A stretch of 64,000 bases of DNA. It comes from Eudorina sp. 2006-703-Eu-15. Taxonomy: Eukaryota; Chlorophyta; Chlorophyceae; Chlamydomonadales; Volvocaceae. Where the stretch lies: positions 256,001 through 320,000 of the forward strand of contig BDSI01000092.1 of assembly GCA_003117195.1 (NCBI GenBank), in the 5' to 3' direction. A program made the position numbers and the translations under genes. Of the stretch, positions 47,305-59,777 are shown in pieces (positions within the stretch are counted from its first letter, which is position 1; the number at the start of each line of letters is the position of its first letter). A model generated the notes under the pieces. It had not been told where the DNA came from and ran no database searches. It saw only the letters and a program-made list of their open reading frames with translations.

Positions 47305-50103
47305 ATGTATTTCTCTAGAGAGATGACAACTCTTCTATGCGTTAACATGAGAGGCGAACTATACATTCGCAGGGTGTGCGTGAAGAGGTGTCTATTTTTT
47401 GGTGTGTGTGTACGGCTCGTATGGACAAACGGCACAACTCTTAAGGGAAACTAGCCGAATACTTCGGTAACACAATAATTGGGCGCACTTAATTGCAGTA
47501 TCACTGGCTGAACTTGCTGCAACCTTGCCGCAATCGCAAAACCGCTCCTGGCGCTTTCATGACTAAATTAATCTGCAATCGATCGTTTACACAGGAGAAG
47601 AGTACTCATAAACGAAGGTGCTTTGTTTAATATGCATAGTCTTTTACATATCCGGCAGGTATGGTGTTCTGATTGTGGACGATAGTTACGGTGCACTGCG
47701 TCTGGATGTCATGTGCGGCTACTGTGGGCTCTTTCCAACGGAGGATGCACCATTCGAGTAAGTCAATTCAATAGTGACTTAATATGCATCAGGTAAAGCC
47801 GGCCGGTTTCCGGGCTTGCCTGACTCGAATCGATGACCCCCTAAGCTGCTTGACACTTCGCAGCACGGTGTGCAGCTTTGCGACCGATTTAAAATGTATC
47901 AAGAAGGCACATTCATGTTGAGCTAGTGCGACTTATCATGGCCAAGTTGCACTGGGTTGCATCGCGTACACGCAGCGGGGCTTACAGGATTGTGCGGGCA
48001 GCCAGCCTTGGCTGGCCTTGGTTGGTCGGGCTGGACTGCGAAGGCGTTGACCTCCCTGAAAACACACTTGGACGGCCAAAAGAAGCGCGCCTTTGACGCT
48101 GCATGGGTTTGACAGTCGACAACGGAGCCATAATTGCCATAATTCACCCTCAGCCTTCTCACGTACGGGCCCCTTTCAGGGTATGCATTGCACACTCCCA
48201 ACGATGAGACCCTGACGTATGTGTGAATTTCTCAGCCCAGCGTCAGTGACAGACCCTGTTTTCGTGTATGGAGAGTTGCCCAGTGAGCCGCATCTGTGCT
48301 CAGCGACTCCAAAGCATCCGGGCTTCCTGACATGGGCTGCAAACTTCCTTTCACCAGGTATCTGAAGTATGTACAACAGCAGGCCTGGTTAGACAGACCT
48401 GGATGTAACAGAGGTAGGTGCATGGCACACTATCGGGGGACGCCGCCCCTCACAACTCCTGTCCGAATCTTGCTCTTATGGTTGGATACCGGTATTCCCT
48501 CTAATGGCCGCGCTGTGGCAAGCCGCATCTCGCTGGGGAAGAGTTTCACTTTTATGCGGCGGAGTGGCGTGTTGCGGGAAGAGGGGGCCGAAAGTGAACA
48601 GTGGTTGATGAGTTGTTACACAATAAGGCTTTGACCCAAGTGAGGATAGGGGGTTGCGGACGGTAAGACCGTGCGGTTCAGCAGGATGACACGAACGTTG
48701 CCAGCGACCGCGTAAGCAGTACAGTTCTAATGCAGACGATCATGCAGATGTTACGGTTAAGAGGTATTGCGTTTGCTTTTTGTCACATGCCTTGTCATGA
48801 ATGCTCCCGCTGTACTTGCGGCTGGGGGCCCATCGCCCGGCATCAACAACCTGTAAGGACGATTCTTTAATTTACCTGTAAACGCAAAGTATCTATTATA
48901 CATGAGCAAAAGATGCAGCTCGGTTCGTTCATATCTGATGTGATGCTGGCAGATCTACCAAATCAAATCAAATCTTCCGGCAACACAGCAGGTACTGGCG
49001 CTACGTTCATGTCAAGTACATTATACTGTACGCAGGCCTTAAAAAATATTTTGGATTACAAAATATGGTCGATCCGACGTCGTCAGCTAATAACAAAGGT
49101 TGGCGGTGATGATCATGTCAGCGTTGCCCCGTCACATGTCAGCTTCGTGGCCAGTTTACGGTATGTTGAGATGTCCTCTTTCCCGCAAGTAGACCACACC
49201 GACCATAATGCGTTCACCGGAACTCCGGCAAGGCCAACCGATCAGCGCAGCCGATTACATCAGGCATAATTGATCACAACTGGAATATAACAGGCAAATC
49301 ATGGGCAAGGGCAGAGATTTACGTTTGTGATGACGCAGTGCGGCGTTCCATGCTCGTCTAAAGCAGGAGGGCGAATTTATTTTTGCCGCTGTGTACTAAG
49401 CGAACGCGCGAGATGTATGCAAGTTTGTTATAATTCGTGTTTTCAACATTACCAATATTATTTTCGCCAAGGAAAAGATCCTCTTGTCCGTTGAGGTCGG
49501 GTAGCGACCCTGTACTGGTATTGTCCATTGTCATCAATTTCACCGACACCAAAAACCTACAGAAAAGTTCAATCCACACATTGATAAAAGATAAAGCATA
49601 AAAATCAACGAAACAGGCTGCACGAATCTGGCCGTCCATCAGGTTACCGGCCCCGTACCTCGATCCTTAAGAAGGAGGCAACCTAACGCGTCGAAACCGC
49701 AAACCGCAGTGCTCTCGAGGTGGTTGTAAGTGCCGTGCTGTCATTTGCGATGACTTTGCCGATGGCTTGCCTTGTGCTGATCTTGTCTATCTATCCAGCG
49801 CAGACGGTATCCGCGTTTAAGTTCCCTTCCCGATCTTGGCCTAGAAGGCCACAGCTCACATTACAAAAATTCCGCGGCTTTCATTTCGCTCCGAGTGAAC
49901 GTGCCATGCGCCTCTGCGCCGTTCTTAAGAGTTCAAACTCTATAGGGAGCGAAAACGAACGAACGCTTGCACTGATGTGGAAGTTAACGCAAAGCAATTG
50001 GCTGGACAGTTTTCCAGGGCTGCCTGTCCGCTTTTCGGATCGCGTAGCGCGCTATGACACTCGGCCGTATGAGGCGGAACTTCGCCAAATGTGCAGGAAG
50101 TGA
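47305..50103 (+). CDS. Low-GC multi-exon gene of unknown function (model incomplete in the middle)
   Basis: No single long ORF exists; the case rests on short exons whose splice sites and phases agree. Proposed: 47305-47375 (ATG, start tentative), 47659-47757, 47864-47916, 48180-48216, 48236-48357, and a last exon 49799-50103 ending in TGA. The first five join in one frame, giving protein-like text such as YGVLIVDDSYGALRL, CGYCGLFPTEDAPF, WYALHTPNDETLTPASV and FVYGELPSEP. One reservation: the intron between the fourth and fifth exons would be only 19 bases (48217-48235), so that step is doubtful and some bases may be misplaced. Possible further pieces between 48357 and 49799 lie at 48953-48991, 49036-49098 and 49294-49350. 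The last exon gives about 101 residues (LALMWKLTQSNWLDSFPGLP and similar). I recognise no domain. Codon use is nearly neutral, unlike its GC-rich neighbours. Confidence 0.4.
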
Positions 50104-53100
50104 CTTGAGCGACACCACTTGCTTGGCGGTGTGATATCAGGTCATGAGCCCTGCCCTGATCGTCATTGCTTGTAAGGCCACCCAGGTATCCACGGCCAGA
50201 CCGGATACGGGGGTTGTAGCAGCGCTACAACCCCCGTCACCCCCTGGCGGCTCCCCCCGACCCCTTCACAGCCCCCTCCCACTAGTCCCCTATGCGCGTT
50301 TCCCCCACCGGGAACGTCGTCTGGATTCAAGCGCTCAGCCCGTACACATGCCACCCCTGGCACGAACACCCGTCGCTGTCCGCAGCTCCCTGCCCCCGGG
50401 GACATTCCGCCCACACGCAGCGAACCGGGGCCCAACCCGCCACCCCATGGCCCGCTGAAACGCATAAGAGCACATGTCCCGCCTCCCACCCCTCCCCGCC
50501 CTGCGCCGCCCAGCGCGTCCTATTCCCCGTCGGTAGGTCGACTCCGTCGACAAAGCACCGCAGGGAGCGGCACAGTCAGCGTTGGCCCTGTGCTCCTCGC
50601 CCTTCTCCCAGGCACCCACCTCCAGGGCTCCGGCGTCGTTGGTCGTTCCGAACCACACGCGCGACTTGTTCGGGTTTACCAGCGGTGCCAGCATGGCGCC
50701 TTCTCCCCTTCCCCGTGCGCTGCCTCGCAGTGACGGCCCCACAACAAAAAAGCACCCATGTTTGGTAACCCTTATAAGGTGGACCCTTGGTCCCGACCGG
50801 GCGACCCTAACAGACATGGTTACGGTTGGACTGCGCTACGCATCAGCTGGCTCGGGAGGACGTGGCTGCGTTGACCTGTCCGCACGTCTGGCGATGATGC
50901 GGGAATGCCACGGACGTCAGGTTACAGCGGTGAGCGGTGCGAGTTGGCTCAGTTGTGTACGGCGCTGTCGGTGCCGCTGCAGCCACTTGTTCAGCTGCGT
51001 CCGGGTCCGGCTGTGCCCTACCCCTAGACAGGCTGCGCCAGCCAGGTCCACAGTTCCATCCTCCCGTGGATGAGGTATCGTAGCAACATGCACCCGGGAG
51101 GCAAATCCACTGCCCACTCTCCACGACCACGCCGTATGTAGGGCATCAGAACGCGTGCCCTCGAACCTCACGAATGCTGCGTTCTACACCTTCCACCGCG
51201 ACATGTGGAAGGGTTTAGGGTTTCCCGGCGACATGTGGCGACATGTGGCCGATCTCGGGTGCCCCGAAGCAGCCGCCCGCGTCCCACGCGCACCCGCCAG
51301 TCCTCCCCTGTATTGTTCTGCACCGTAGAGGTTGCCGTACCGTGACCCATCCGTACACATGCGGAAATTTACCTGGCGTCCGAGCAGAGCGCGCTGTGCG
51401 GCACGGCGTTGCCAACAGCTGAGAGGCCGCGACGCCAGGTCGGCCTCCCAGGTGGGAGGAGGAGGACCGGACCCCACTCCACAGTTGCCACCGCGCCATG
51501 CTGCTTGAATGTGCGGGGCAAACACGGGATTTTGAACGGTTGCTATTCCCCAAAATCGCGCCTTTGGTGATGGCCCCCATTTAAGCGCAGCACCAACGCG
51601 CGGCACCGACCGCTCGGGTGCGGCAGTTATCTCAGGGTTCCAAATGTGTTCCCAGTGCTTCTGCCCCAGGGGGCTTGCGGCCTCTGCTAGGCGGTTCCCC
51701 TTCCCTCCTCAACCACGGCGCCGCCTCCCATCGACAGCGCGGGCCTAAACGAACATCTAACGGTTGGCCTGGAGCGCGGCGGCAGCAGCTTATGTGGCGG
51801 CAGCTGTAGCTGCAGCGGGCAGCCTTTGGTGCCCCCTCCTCCCCCGCCCGCCGCATCTCGGGTACACATGCAGCGGCGCAACCTTCCCTCTTCCGAGACA
51901 GCCTCTGAACTCAAGCACGTGCTCAGTACTGAAACCGCACCAGAGGGCAAAAGCAGTCTGCGGACACATCCGCCATTGAGCGAGCGATTAACCGAGCGAA
52001 GTCCGATTCAAGACCGGCTGCCCGCCCGCCTGCCTGCCCGCCTGCCTGCCCGCCGGGCTGGACGGTTTGGATTCGCAAGGCAAGGCCCCTTCCAGGTGGT
52101 TCGCCTGCGCAGTGAACGCTCTCTGGCAGCCGCCCACTGCACTGCGCTTTGTCCGATGACATCGAATTGCCGCACGGGCTTCAACATAACTACACACATA
52201 TGCACCCACCGCATCCACCACCACCACCACCACCACCACCACCAACGCCCCTCCCTGTGCTCCGCACCTACGGTACTGAAAACACTACATTTGGTGTCTC
52301 TCGGTTTATTTTTACTACATTTGGCCGTTATGATAGAGGCTTATACTAGTCGCTGCCTCGCGGTATGCTTATGCCATGCTATGTTGTCATGCCGTGATAT
52401 TCCCAGATCGCCCTGCGTGTACAAATGCAGAGTGGTCGCAGTCGTTGAAGCATCAAGATTGGTCCTCGCGCGTGCAGGGTGTTCGGGCTCACATCGCAGC
52501 ACGCGATCAGGCGCCAACACGCCTGTTCGAAAGCTGTGGAGGGGGCGGGGATCGTTGTCCTTACGCGCGTTGATATCGCCTCGACGTCCAGCTTCCATCG
52601 CCTGGACTACGCAACACACCGGCAGGGGAGTTAGCGGACAGCTCGCCACTGCCACCCACATGCAACCGATTCAAACACCGGAGGGGATTACTCCAAACCG
52701 AAACCCAGCCAACAACCTACACAACGCAGGCCAACCCAACCCAACCGCACCCAGCCCGACCCAACCGCACCCCTCGCAACCCCGCGTGCACTTCCGCAGG
52801 CACCGCAGCTGTCTCCCTCTTATGCTTCCAGTGTTCGCGCCTCGGCCGTGCACCTGCCATCGATGTACACCTCTGCCGCCCACCCTGCCGCATGGCACGT
52901 ACACGGCACCGACACAAAACCCCTTGAACCAACACAGCAAAACGTGCGGCCAATCTCTGCTCTGCAGCACTTGCTGTGCCGCACCTTCCCACACACCCCT
53001 TCACGCGCCCTCTGAAAGGGAAAGAATTCAACGCGACAACTACGTTTTGATAGCCATGCCCCGAGGATGCGCGCGCCGCATTCTTGGCTCGGACGCGGCT

Positions 53101-53767
53101 GGCTCTGGGGAGGGATCCCTGGGTGACATCGTGCGCCCGTGCCTGCCTCACTGGTATTCCCCCGTCCCCGTCATTGGCAGCACATCCCTGCGGCGACGAT
53201 GTCATGCTTCGGTGTGTCCCCACAGTGTCCACGGCATACCCTCAGTAGCTCAACACACATAAGAACTGTCGCCTTGCCTGCTAACGAACACACACACACA
53301 CAGAGTATCCTTCCAGCTTCTTTATGGGTTGGGGCAGCGGAGGTCTGGTCGCGTACGGGCGTTCTCCGGGCTTAGTAGCTATGCCCCTTGCATGTCACGC
53401 ACCCCTGCTCTGCCTGCCTACGACCACACACACACACACACACACGCGGGTTGGGCGGTTTTTTTCCTGAAAACACGCAGAGGGTACTGCTGCTGCAGCA
53501 GACTCTTCACTATACGTCTCCGTTGGTGATAGAAGTAAACAACAATGACGATGATAACAGTGGCAACGATGATGCCCCCAGTGCGCCGCTGGGCCGTCGA
53601 CAATTACGCTGTACACAGGAAACAGAAAACACGGTGCCCCACCCTCCACAGCGAAACACGGCACTGCTACTGCAGCCACCACTCGTCTCTTCATGTGGTG
53701 AATCTCCTAGACATGCCTGAGCCTGGGCCTGCGGCCCCCATTGGCCGCTTCCCCTGGAGCCGCTGCC
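50104..53767. other. Convergent spacer with decayed, possibly mobile-element coding DNA
   Basis: It lies between the 3' ends of two convergent genes. The minus strand shows several long but frameshifted stretches. At 51180-51600 one contains C-T-D-G-S-R-Y-G-N followed by an Ala/Gly-rich part, reminiscent of the first catalytic motif of an RNase H domain. At 52820-52900 another frame has E-V-Y-I-D-G-R. These could be remains of a retroelement but I cannot assign a family. A perfect 13-bp hairpin lies at 50207-50237, and a CCA run at 52212-52245. Confidence 0.3.
50207..50237. repeat. Perfect inverted repeat, 13-bp arms, 5-base loop
   Basis: ACGGGGGTTGTAG, loop CAGCG, CTACAACCCCCGT. It begins about 100 bases after the stop codon of the low-GC gene, at the edge of the decayed region. 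Confidence 0.9.
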
Positions 53768-55691
53768 CTAGGGATGCTCTCCCCTGGGCCGCTTACAGGC
53801 CCTTTCCAAGTCGCACCAATCGTCATCATCGTCCCCGGCACCCTCCTGGCAGTGCAGCCAGCACGCCGCAGTGTTCGCCTGCGCCTGGCCGTACTGCTGT
53901 TGCATCTGCTGATGGTGATTCTGGTGCTGGTGTTGCATCTGCATCTGCTGCTGTTGCATCTGCTGCTGTTGCTGCATTTGCTGCATCTGCATCTGTTGCA
54001 TCTGCATCTGCTGCCATTGCTGTTGTTGGTGCATCTGCTGTTGCTGCATCTGCTGTCGCTGCTGAATCTGCTGTTGGTGCTGCATCTGCTGTTGCTGCTG
54101 CATCTGCTGTTGGTGCATCTGTTGCTGTGGTTGTTGCTGCACCTGTTGCTGCTGCTGCGACTGTTGCATCTGCTGTTGCTGCATCTGCTGTTGCTGTTGA
54201 ATCTGCTGTTGGTCCATCTGTTGCTGTGGCTGTTGCTGCACCTGCTGCTGCTGCTGCGACTGTTGCATCTGCTGTTGCTGCAGCTGTTGCTGCTGATAAT
54301 ACAAAACCGCTTGCTCATGCTGCCGCTGCTTCTGCTCCTGGTGTTGATCGTGGCCCATTGGGGCACTGGTCACCTGCTGCCAATGGCCCTGGTGATCACG
54401 GCTCGGCTGCCGGGGCACCGCCATCTGTCCTGGATAGTGCACGGGATCCCCCTCAAGCGACAGCTGGCTGGACACAGCCACGGTCTGGTCAGGCCGAATG
54501 ACGGCCGCCACAGCTGCCGCCTCGGTCACTGCGACGCCGCCAGCAACACTCTGACGCTCTGGAACCGGCCAGCAGATCTCAGCGCCGCTGTCCCCCCTTG
54601 GACAACCTGCACCCAGTCCATCCGCGCGGTCAGCGGCTGCAGGGTCACCAACGCCGGCGCACCCCTCCTGGATCTGGTTCTGGACCTGGATCTGGCCGTT
54701 ATCACAAGCCAGCATGGAGCCTTGATACCCGCCACCGCTGCCGGCACCGCCGCCGCCGCCACTGCTGCCGATACAACCGCCGCTGCCGCCGCCGCCCGTC
54801 GACATGTTAACTCCCTGTGCTGCAGGAGATCGCGCTGCAAAAGAAGGCGCCATGTCAACCCGGCTCATGTTGCCACCCGGGCCTACGCCATCCGGGGTGC
54901 TGCTGCTGCTGCCGGCGACTGTACACGCGGCTCCTGCGTCACCGCCGCCACAATCAACATCACCTGTTGAGCTGTGCCTCGGCATCTCAGGCGCGACGAC
55001 CTCCTGGGTGAACGCCGCATATTGTTGATGGTGGTGGTGATAGTGGTGGTGGTGATGGTGCTGCTGTGTCAGCTCCTGTACCTGTGCCTGCTGGCGCATT
55101 CTTGTCTCCCTCAGCTGTAGCTGCTGTTGTTGTAGCTGCTGTTGTCGCAACTGTAGCTGCTGAAGCTGCATCTGGTGTTGCTGCTGCTGTAGGCGCAGCT
55201 GGGCGGCCTGCTGCTGTTGGTGTGCCAACTGCTGCTTGTACCGCTGTTGCTGTTGCTGCTCTTGGTAATGCTGCCGCTGCTCCTGCAGCATGTTGGGTCT
55301 GTGCAGCAGCGCCTGTTGTTGCTGCTGCTGCTGCTGCAGCCGCAGCTGTCCATGGTACAGTTGTCGCTGCTGCTGCTGCTGCTGCTGCTGCGCCAGGTGC
55401 TTGGGGTTTGGCTGCACGTCGGAGTGTCTACTATTTTCATATGCAGCAGCAACAACAGCAGCAGCAACAGCTCTGCCATCGGGACCAGGCGGGTCGCTGG
55501 GCTCGATTGGCGACTTCCACCCGCCCATGTCCGGAGTGGCACATCCGGTCACCAGGGGCCTAGCACATGGGTGTTGCTGCTGCTGCTGCACATGCTGCTG
55601 CTGCTGTTGTTGCTGCTGTTGCTGCTGTTGCTGCTGTTGCTGCTGTTGCTGCTGTTGCTGCTGTTGCTGCTGTTGCTGCTGTTGCTGTTGT

Positions 55692-55765
<74 letters not shown>

Positions 55766-58700
55766 CGACGATGGCGGCTGGATTTTCCACGACTCGGGCT
55801 GCTGCACCGGTGTCGGCACACGGTCTTGGACAGATAAGCAAGGGCTGCCTTGGACAGCAGACGGCGCATCAGCGTTCTGCGCGGCTGCAACAACCGCCGC
55901 GGCAGCGGTGGTGTCCCCACCATACCAGCCCCAGGCGCTCTGCACAGGTCGTGGGCACAGGTCGGGGAAGCGGCAGCCGCCATGCGTAATGGTTGCATGG
56001 TTGCCTTGCACGCACAACTACTTGCCCTTGGGCAGTTAACCGTTCCGGCAGTGACAGACACTCATCGAATCACAGCACCCTACCCCCTACAGCCTTTCTA
56101 ATCGCACCTCCAGAGGATAGCCCCTGCACAAGCCCGGTACGCCGCACCCCTGCCGCAAAGCCATCGCTGTCCTTTTCACCAGGCGCCAAGGCCGCCAAGG
56201 CCACATTCCTCGACATCCGGACCCCAGAATCCCCCTCCCTCCCGTACGATACGGCACACCTCCATCCCGGATCCCGGATCCACGCCCAAATGCTCACCTG
56301 GCACATATGCAGCATGTCCTCTTCGAAGTGCTTCATAGTCATCCGGCTTCGGCCATCACATGCGACACGTGGGCAGGGGGCCGCCACGCCAGTGGCCCCA
56401 TTCCCCGCCCCGGTGTAAGCAGCCCCGGCAGCATTGGCGTCGGCCCCGGTGTACCCGGCACCGGTCCGGGTGTAAGCAGCCCCTGCTCTGCCTGCGGCGA
56501 CAGCGGTGTGTTGCAGTTGTTGCTGGCAGCGCTGACCGTAGCGGGCAGAGAACTCGTCTGCATTGCGGGGGAAGAGGGTCACCGTGGCATCGGCTGACTC
56601 CGTGGCTGCCTGCATCAGCTGCGCGGCAGGGGGCGCCGCGACGGGCGGCACGGGCCGCTGCAGCTTCTGACGCTGCATGTGCTGCTGGTGCCGCTGCTGC
56701 TGCTGCTGCTGCAACAGTTGCTGCTGCTGGCAACGCTGCTGCTGCTGCAGGTGCTGCTGGTAGGCCTGATGATGGTGCATCTGCAGTTGGGTTTGCTGGG
56801 GGTCACCCTGTTGTTGTTGCTGATGCTGCTGCGGCTGGTGGCAGTATGGGTGCTGCAGATACCCTTGCTGCGGCTGCGGCGGCGGTGGCTGGTCCTGTGG
56901 CGGCCGCATACGTGCATGCGGCTGTTGCTCCCAGGCGTGCTGACAGGTCCGTGGGTGCGCATGTTCGCATCGCTCGGGGCGCTGAGGAACATACTGTGCC
57001 GGGTGGTGTTGCCAGTGCTGCTGCTGCTGCTGCTGCTGGGCCGACCAGCACTGGTACGGCTGCTGAAGCGGGCCCTCCTCGGCAGCCAGTGGGCTGGGGC
57101 CCTGACGCAGCGGCGGCTGCTGGTGCCGCTGCAGGTCCACCACTTCCCGGGGCCCCGGCCCCTGACCGCCCCCGGGCTCCGGCCCCTGCGCGGCCCGACC
57201 ACCCTCCTGAGGGTCGCCAGGCGCCCGCACCCCGCCGCCGGGTGGAGGTGGCGCGGGCGGTACCCGCTGGTGCTGCTGGTGCTGCTGGTGCTGCTTTGGG
57301 TGTTGAGCCTGCAGTGGCTGCTGCCGCTGCTGCCCCTGCTGCTGAGGCTGATGGTGCAGCTGCAACGAGGAGCTCTGGCGAGGCACATGCGCCGCGCCGT
57401 CGGCGTCGCCTTGCAGCATCATCATCCGTGAGGGTGGCTGACCAGCAGCGCCCGGCGCTGCTGCCGCTGCTGCTGATACAGCGGTGGTGGCGGCAGCAAC
57501 AGCAGTAATACTCGCAGTTGCACCCACAGCAGCAGTAGAAGCAGCAGCAGCAGCGGCCGAGGCGTTGGAAGGCAGGTCAGACAGGGCTGCAGGACCGCTC
57601 ACGCTCCGCGCAATGGCCGCCTCCTGATGCCGCGCGCTGGCGGCCGCGGCGACCGTCGTGTTCGCCCTGACTAATCCCATCGGCTTCGGCGGTAGCTGCC
57701 TGCCCGCCGCCGCCATGGCCGGCACCGCTGCCAGTCCTCCCGCGCTGACAAGTCCAGACGGCTGACTCCAGCATTGACGGGGAGCTCCTGGCTCGGAATG
57801 CAGCTCGGAGAGCACGGCACCCGTGTACGCCGACGCTGCCGTACATTGCCGTACGACTGGATGTGCGGCTGACGCCGCCACCGCGACAGCCGCAGGTCGC
57901 CTGTCGGACGTTGCGCCGCCAACTAGCCCCCAGCACTGCGCGGCGTTGTTGCCTGCGGCGACCTCGTGGCGAGCGGCGGCGGCGGCGGCGGCGGTGTAGC
58001 CTGCCGCCGCGGCGGCGGCGACGCAGTTCGGCTTGTTGCACGCCGCGCCGGGTATGGCGTGGCCTTCGCTCCCCGGTGCCCAGGCGACGACGGCGATGTC
58101 GGTGTCCCGCGCGGCGACTGCTGCGGCAGCAACACCGACAGAGGAGTCATCAACAGGGAACCCCGCGGTACCGCGAGTTGCGTAGGAGGCAGTCATTCCA
58201 AGACAATGGGTCAAAATCATCTTAGGAACGGGTCAAAACTGGGAGGCAGGCACACGAGCGATAGACGGAATCCGTTGTCTCGAGATGGGTCAAGATAAAT
58301 GAGGCAGGCGCAGAATGGATGGACGGCAGGAAACGTGCTGACCGCGGCGTCCTCGCCCCGGCTCCCCTGGAGAGACCCCTGGGACCCCCTCACCAGGGAG
58401 GCCCGCAGCGCCCGACTTGGGCGCGGCCGCAGGCGGCCAGGCGGCGGGGGCAACCTCGACGCCCGGGGGAGCAGGTCGCGGTACCGCCGGCGTGGCGGCC
58501 TGCGGCTTCACGCCCGGGGGCTGCCAGCACATCGGGGCTGTCGGCGGTGCTGCGGCGGGGCGGGAAGCCGCCCGCGGCGGCTGCGGTTGCGGCTGCGGCG
58601 GTGGCTGCGGCCGGCCAGGGGGCAGACGGAGGAGCACTGGCGCCGCTGGTGGCCATCCAGGCGACCCGGGTGCGCTTGAAACGCCTGCCGCGACTGCTGC

Positions 58701-59627
58701 TGCTGCTGTCATCGATGCCGCCGCTGCGGTGGGGTCGATGGGGAGCGCCGATGCTGCGCCTGTGGCCGCAGTCGTGAGGTGCTCCGCCGACCCTCTTCCA
58801 GAGGTCCCGGTGGTTGTGTGCTCCAGGTGCCCCATCGCCCGTCCCCCGTCTGCAGCGATCTGACCGCCCCGCGTCCCGGCGCCCCGATCGCCGCTGCCAC
58901 CGCGGCCTGCAGCATTGCCGCTGTCTCCGTGGGTTGGGGGATGAGGCGCGGGATGAGGCGCGGGCAAGGCATCGGATCCAGCGGGGCGGAGTTCGCCGGG
59001 CCGTGCCGGAACAGGGGCCGGAGCCATTGTCACCGCCGCCCCCAGGTCCGTTGTCGGCTGCTCTGGGGGGCCTACTGCGGAGGCCTGGATGGGGGAGGCC
59101 GCCCGGGAGAGAATCAGCGGTGTGAAGAAGGAGGTCGAGGGGCCGATGACGGTGCTGCCCGCGCACAACCGCCGAGCGCCGCCGGCAACGACGCCAGGGC
59201 CGCCGGCGGGGGGCAGGCTTGAGAGGGGGAAACTTGCTGGCGGGGCGGCGCTGCTGGGAGGGTGCGCGGGCTGGCCAGCAGGTTGGACGCTGGCGCCGAG
59301 GTGAGAGCGCCTGCCGGCACCGGATTGATGGGCTCCGTTGGGAAAGGTTGGAGTGGGGCCATCTGCGGTGGCGGCGGCGGCCGTGGTGGTGGTCGAGGGC
59401 GGGCTGCCCGCGGCGGGGGGTTGCGGCGCCTCCGCGGAGCTGCTCACATGCTCCTGCGCTGGAAACGAGATCAGATGGATTTCACATGCTGAACCAGCGA
59501 TATTAAAGCTGGAACTGGTGCCGCGGGCGTTCTCGCCAGCCGGCCCTGAAAAAAACGCGCCCTGCTGCCTCCACGCTTCAAGCATGGAGTTTCCGGCCAA
59601 GTCAGTTTTGATTTCATCGTTATCCAT
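53768..59627 (-). CDS. Very large Gln-rich low-complexity protein, function unknown
   Basis: Three exons: 59627-58394, 58120-56298, 55939-53768 (TAG). Phases agree at both junctions (donors CCTG|GTGAGG and CCAG|GTGAGC; acceptors GCCGCAG and TGTGCAG), giving 1742 residues. The N-terminus is the only ordinary stretch (DNDEIKTDLAGNSMLEAWRQQGAFF, about residues 2-60). Exon 1 then becomes Pro/Ala/Gly-rich and exon 2 Ala-rich then Gln/His/Pro-rich; exon 3 holds a run of about 60 nearly pure Gln (plus-strand 55579-55765) and long Q/M/H repeats. The exon 2/3 junction restores HFEEDMLHMCQSAWGWYGG, another non-repetitive patch. The C-terminus is acidic then basic (DDDDDWCDLERACKRPRG). Such composition is typical of transcriptional coactivator or RNP-type disordered proteins, but no domain is visible. 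The Gln tract mixes CAG and CAA, which should slow expansion. Confidence 0.7.
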
Positions 59628-59777
59628 GGTAATCACTTATTTCCACAGCTTCTCGTTTCGATCTGGGACATGCCGTCCTTGAACGCAGCGTTGCGCTCTG
59701 GGCCTTTGAAAGCGGGTATGGGCCGGAAATAGTCACAGCTACGTCTCAATTTATGATAAGCATGGTTGAATGCTGTC
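59628..59777. promoter_or_regulatory. Short divergent intergenic region
   Basis: About 150 bases, AT-richer than the flanking GC-rich gene, separate the ATG of the Gln-rich gene (-) from the ATG of the small low-GC gene (+). It is a candidate bidirectional promoter. Confidence 0.4.

Noticed and set aside
49720..49798. Signal-peptide-like start (MTLPMACLVLILSIYPAQTVSA) for a separate secreted protein ending at 50103
   Set aside because: The hydrophobic codons coincide with a pyrimidine-rich 3' splice region ending CTATCCAG, so this is better read as intron before the last exon of the low-GC gene. It remains an alternative.
53741..55837. Long plus-strand frames rich in Leu, Cys or Ala opposite the Gln-rich gene
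   Set aside because: They are antisense readings of CAG/CAA repeats (CTG/TTG gives Leu, TGC gives Cys, GCT gives Ala) and have no independent splice or domain support.
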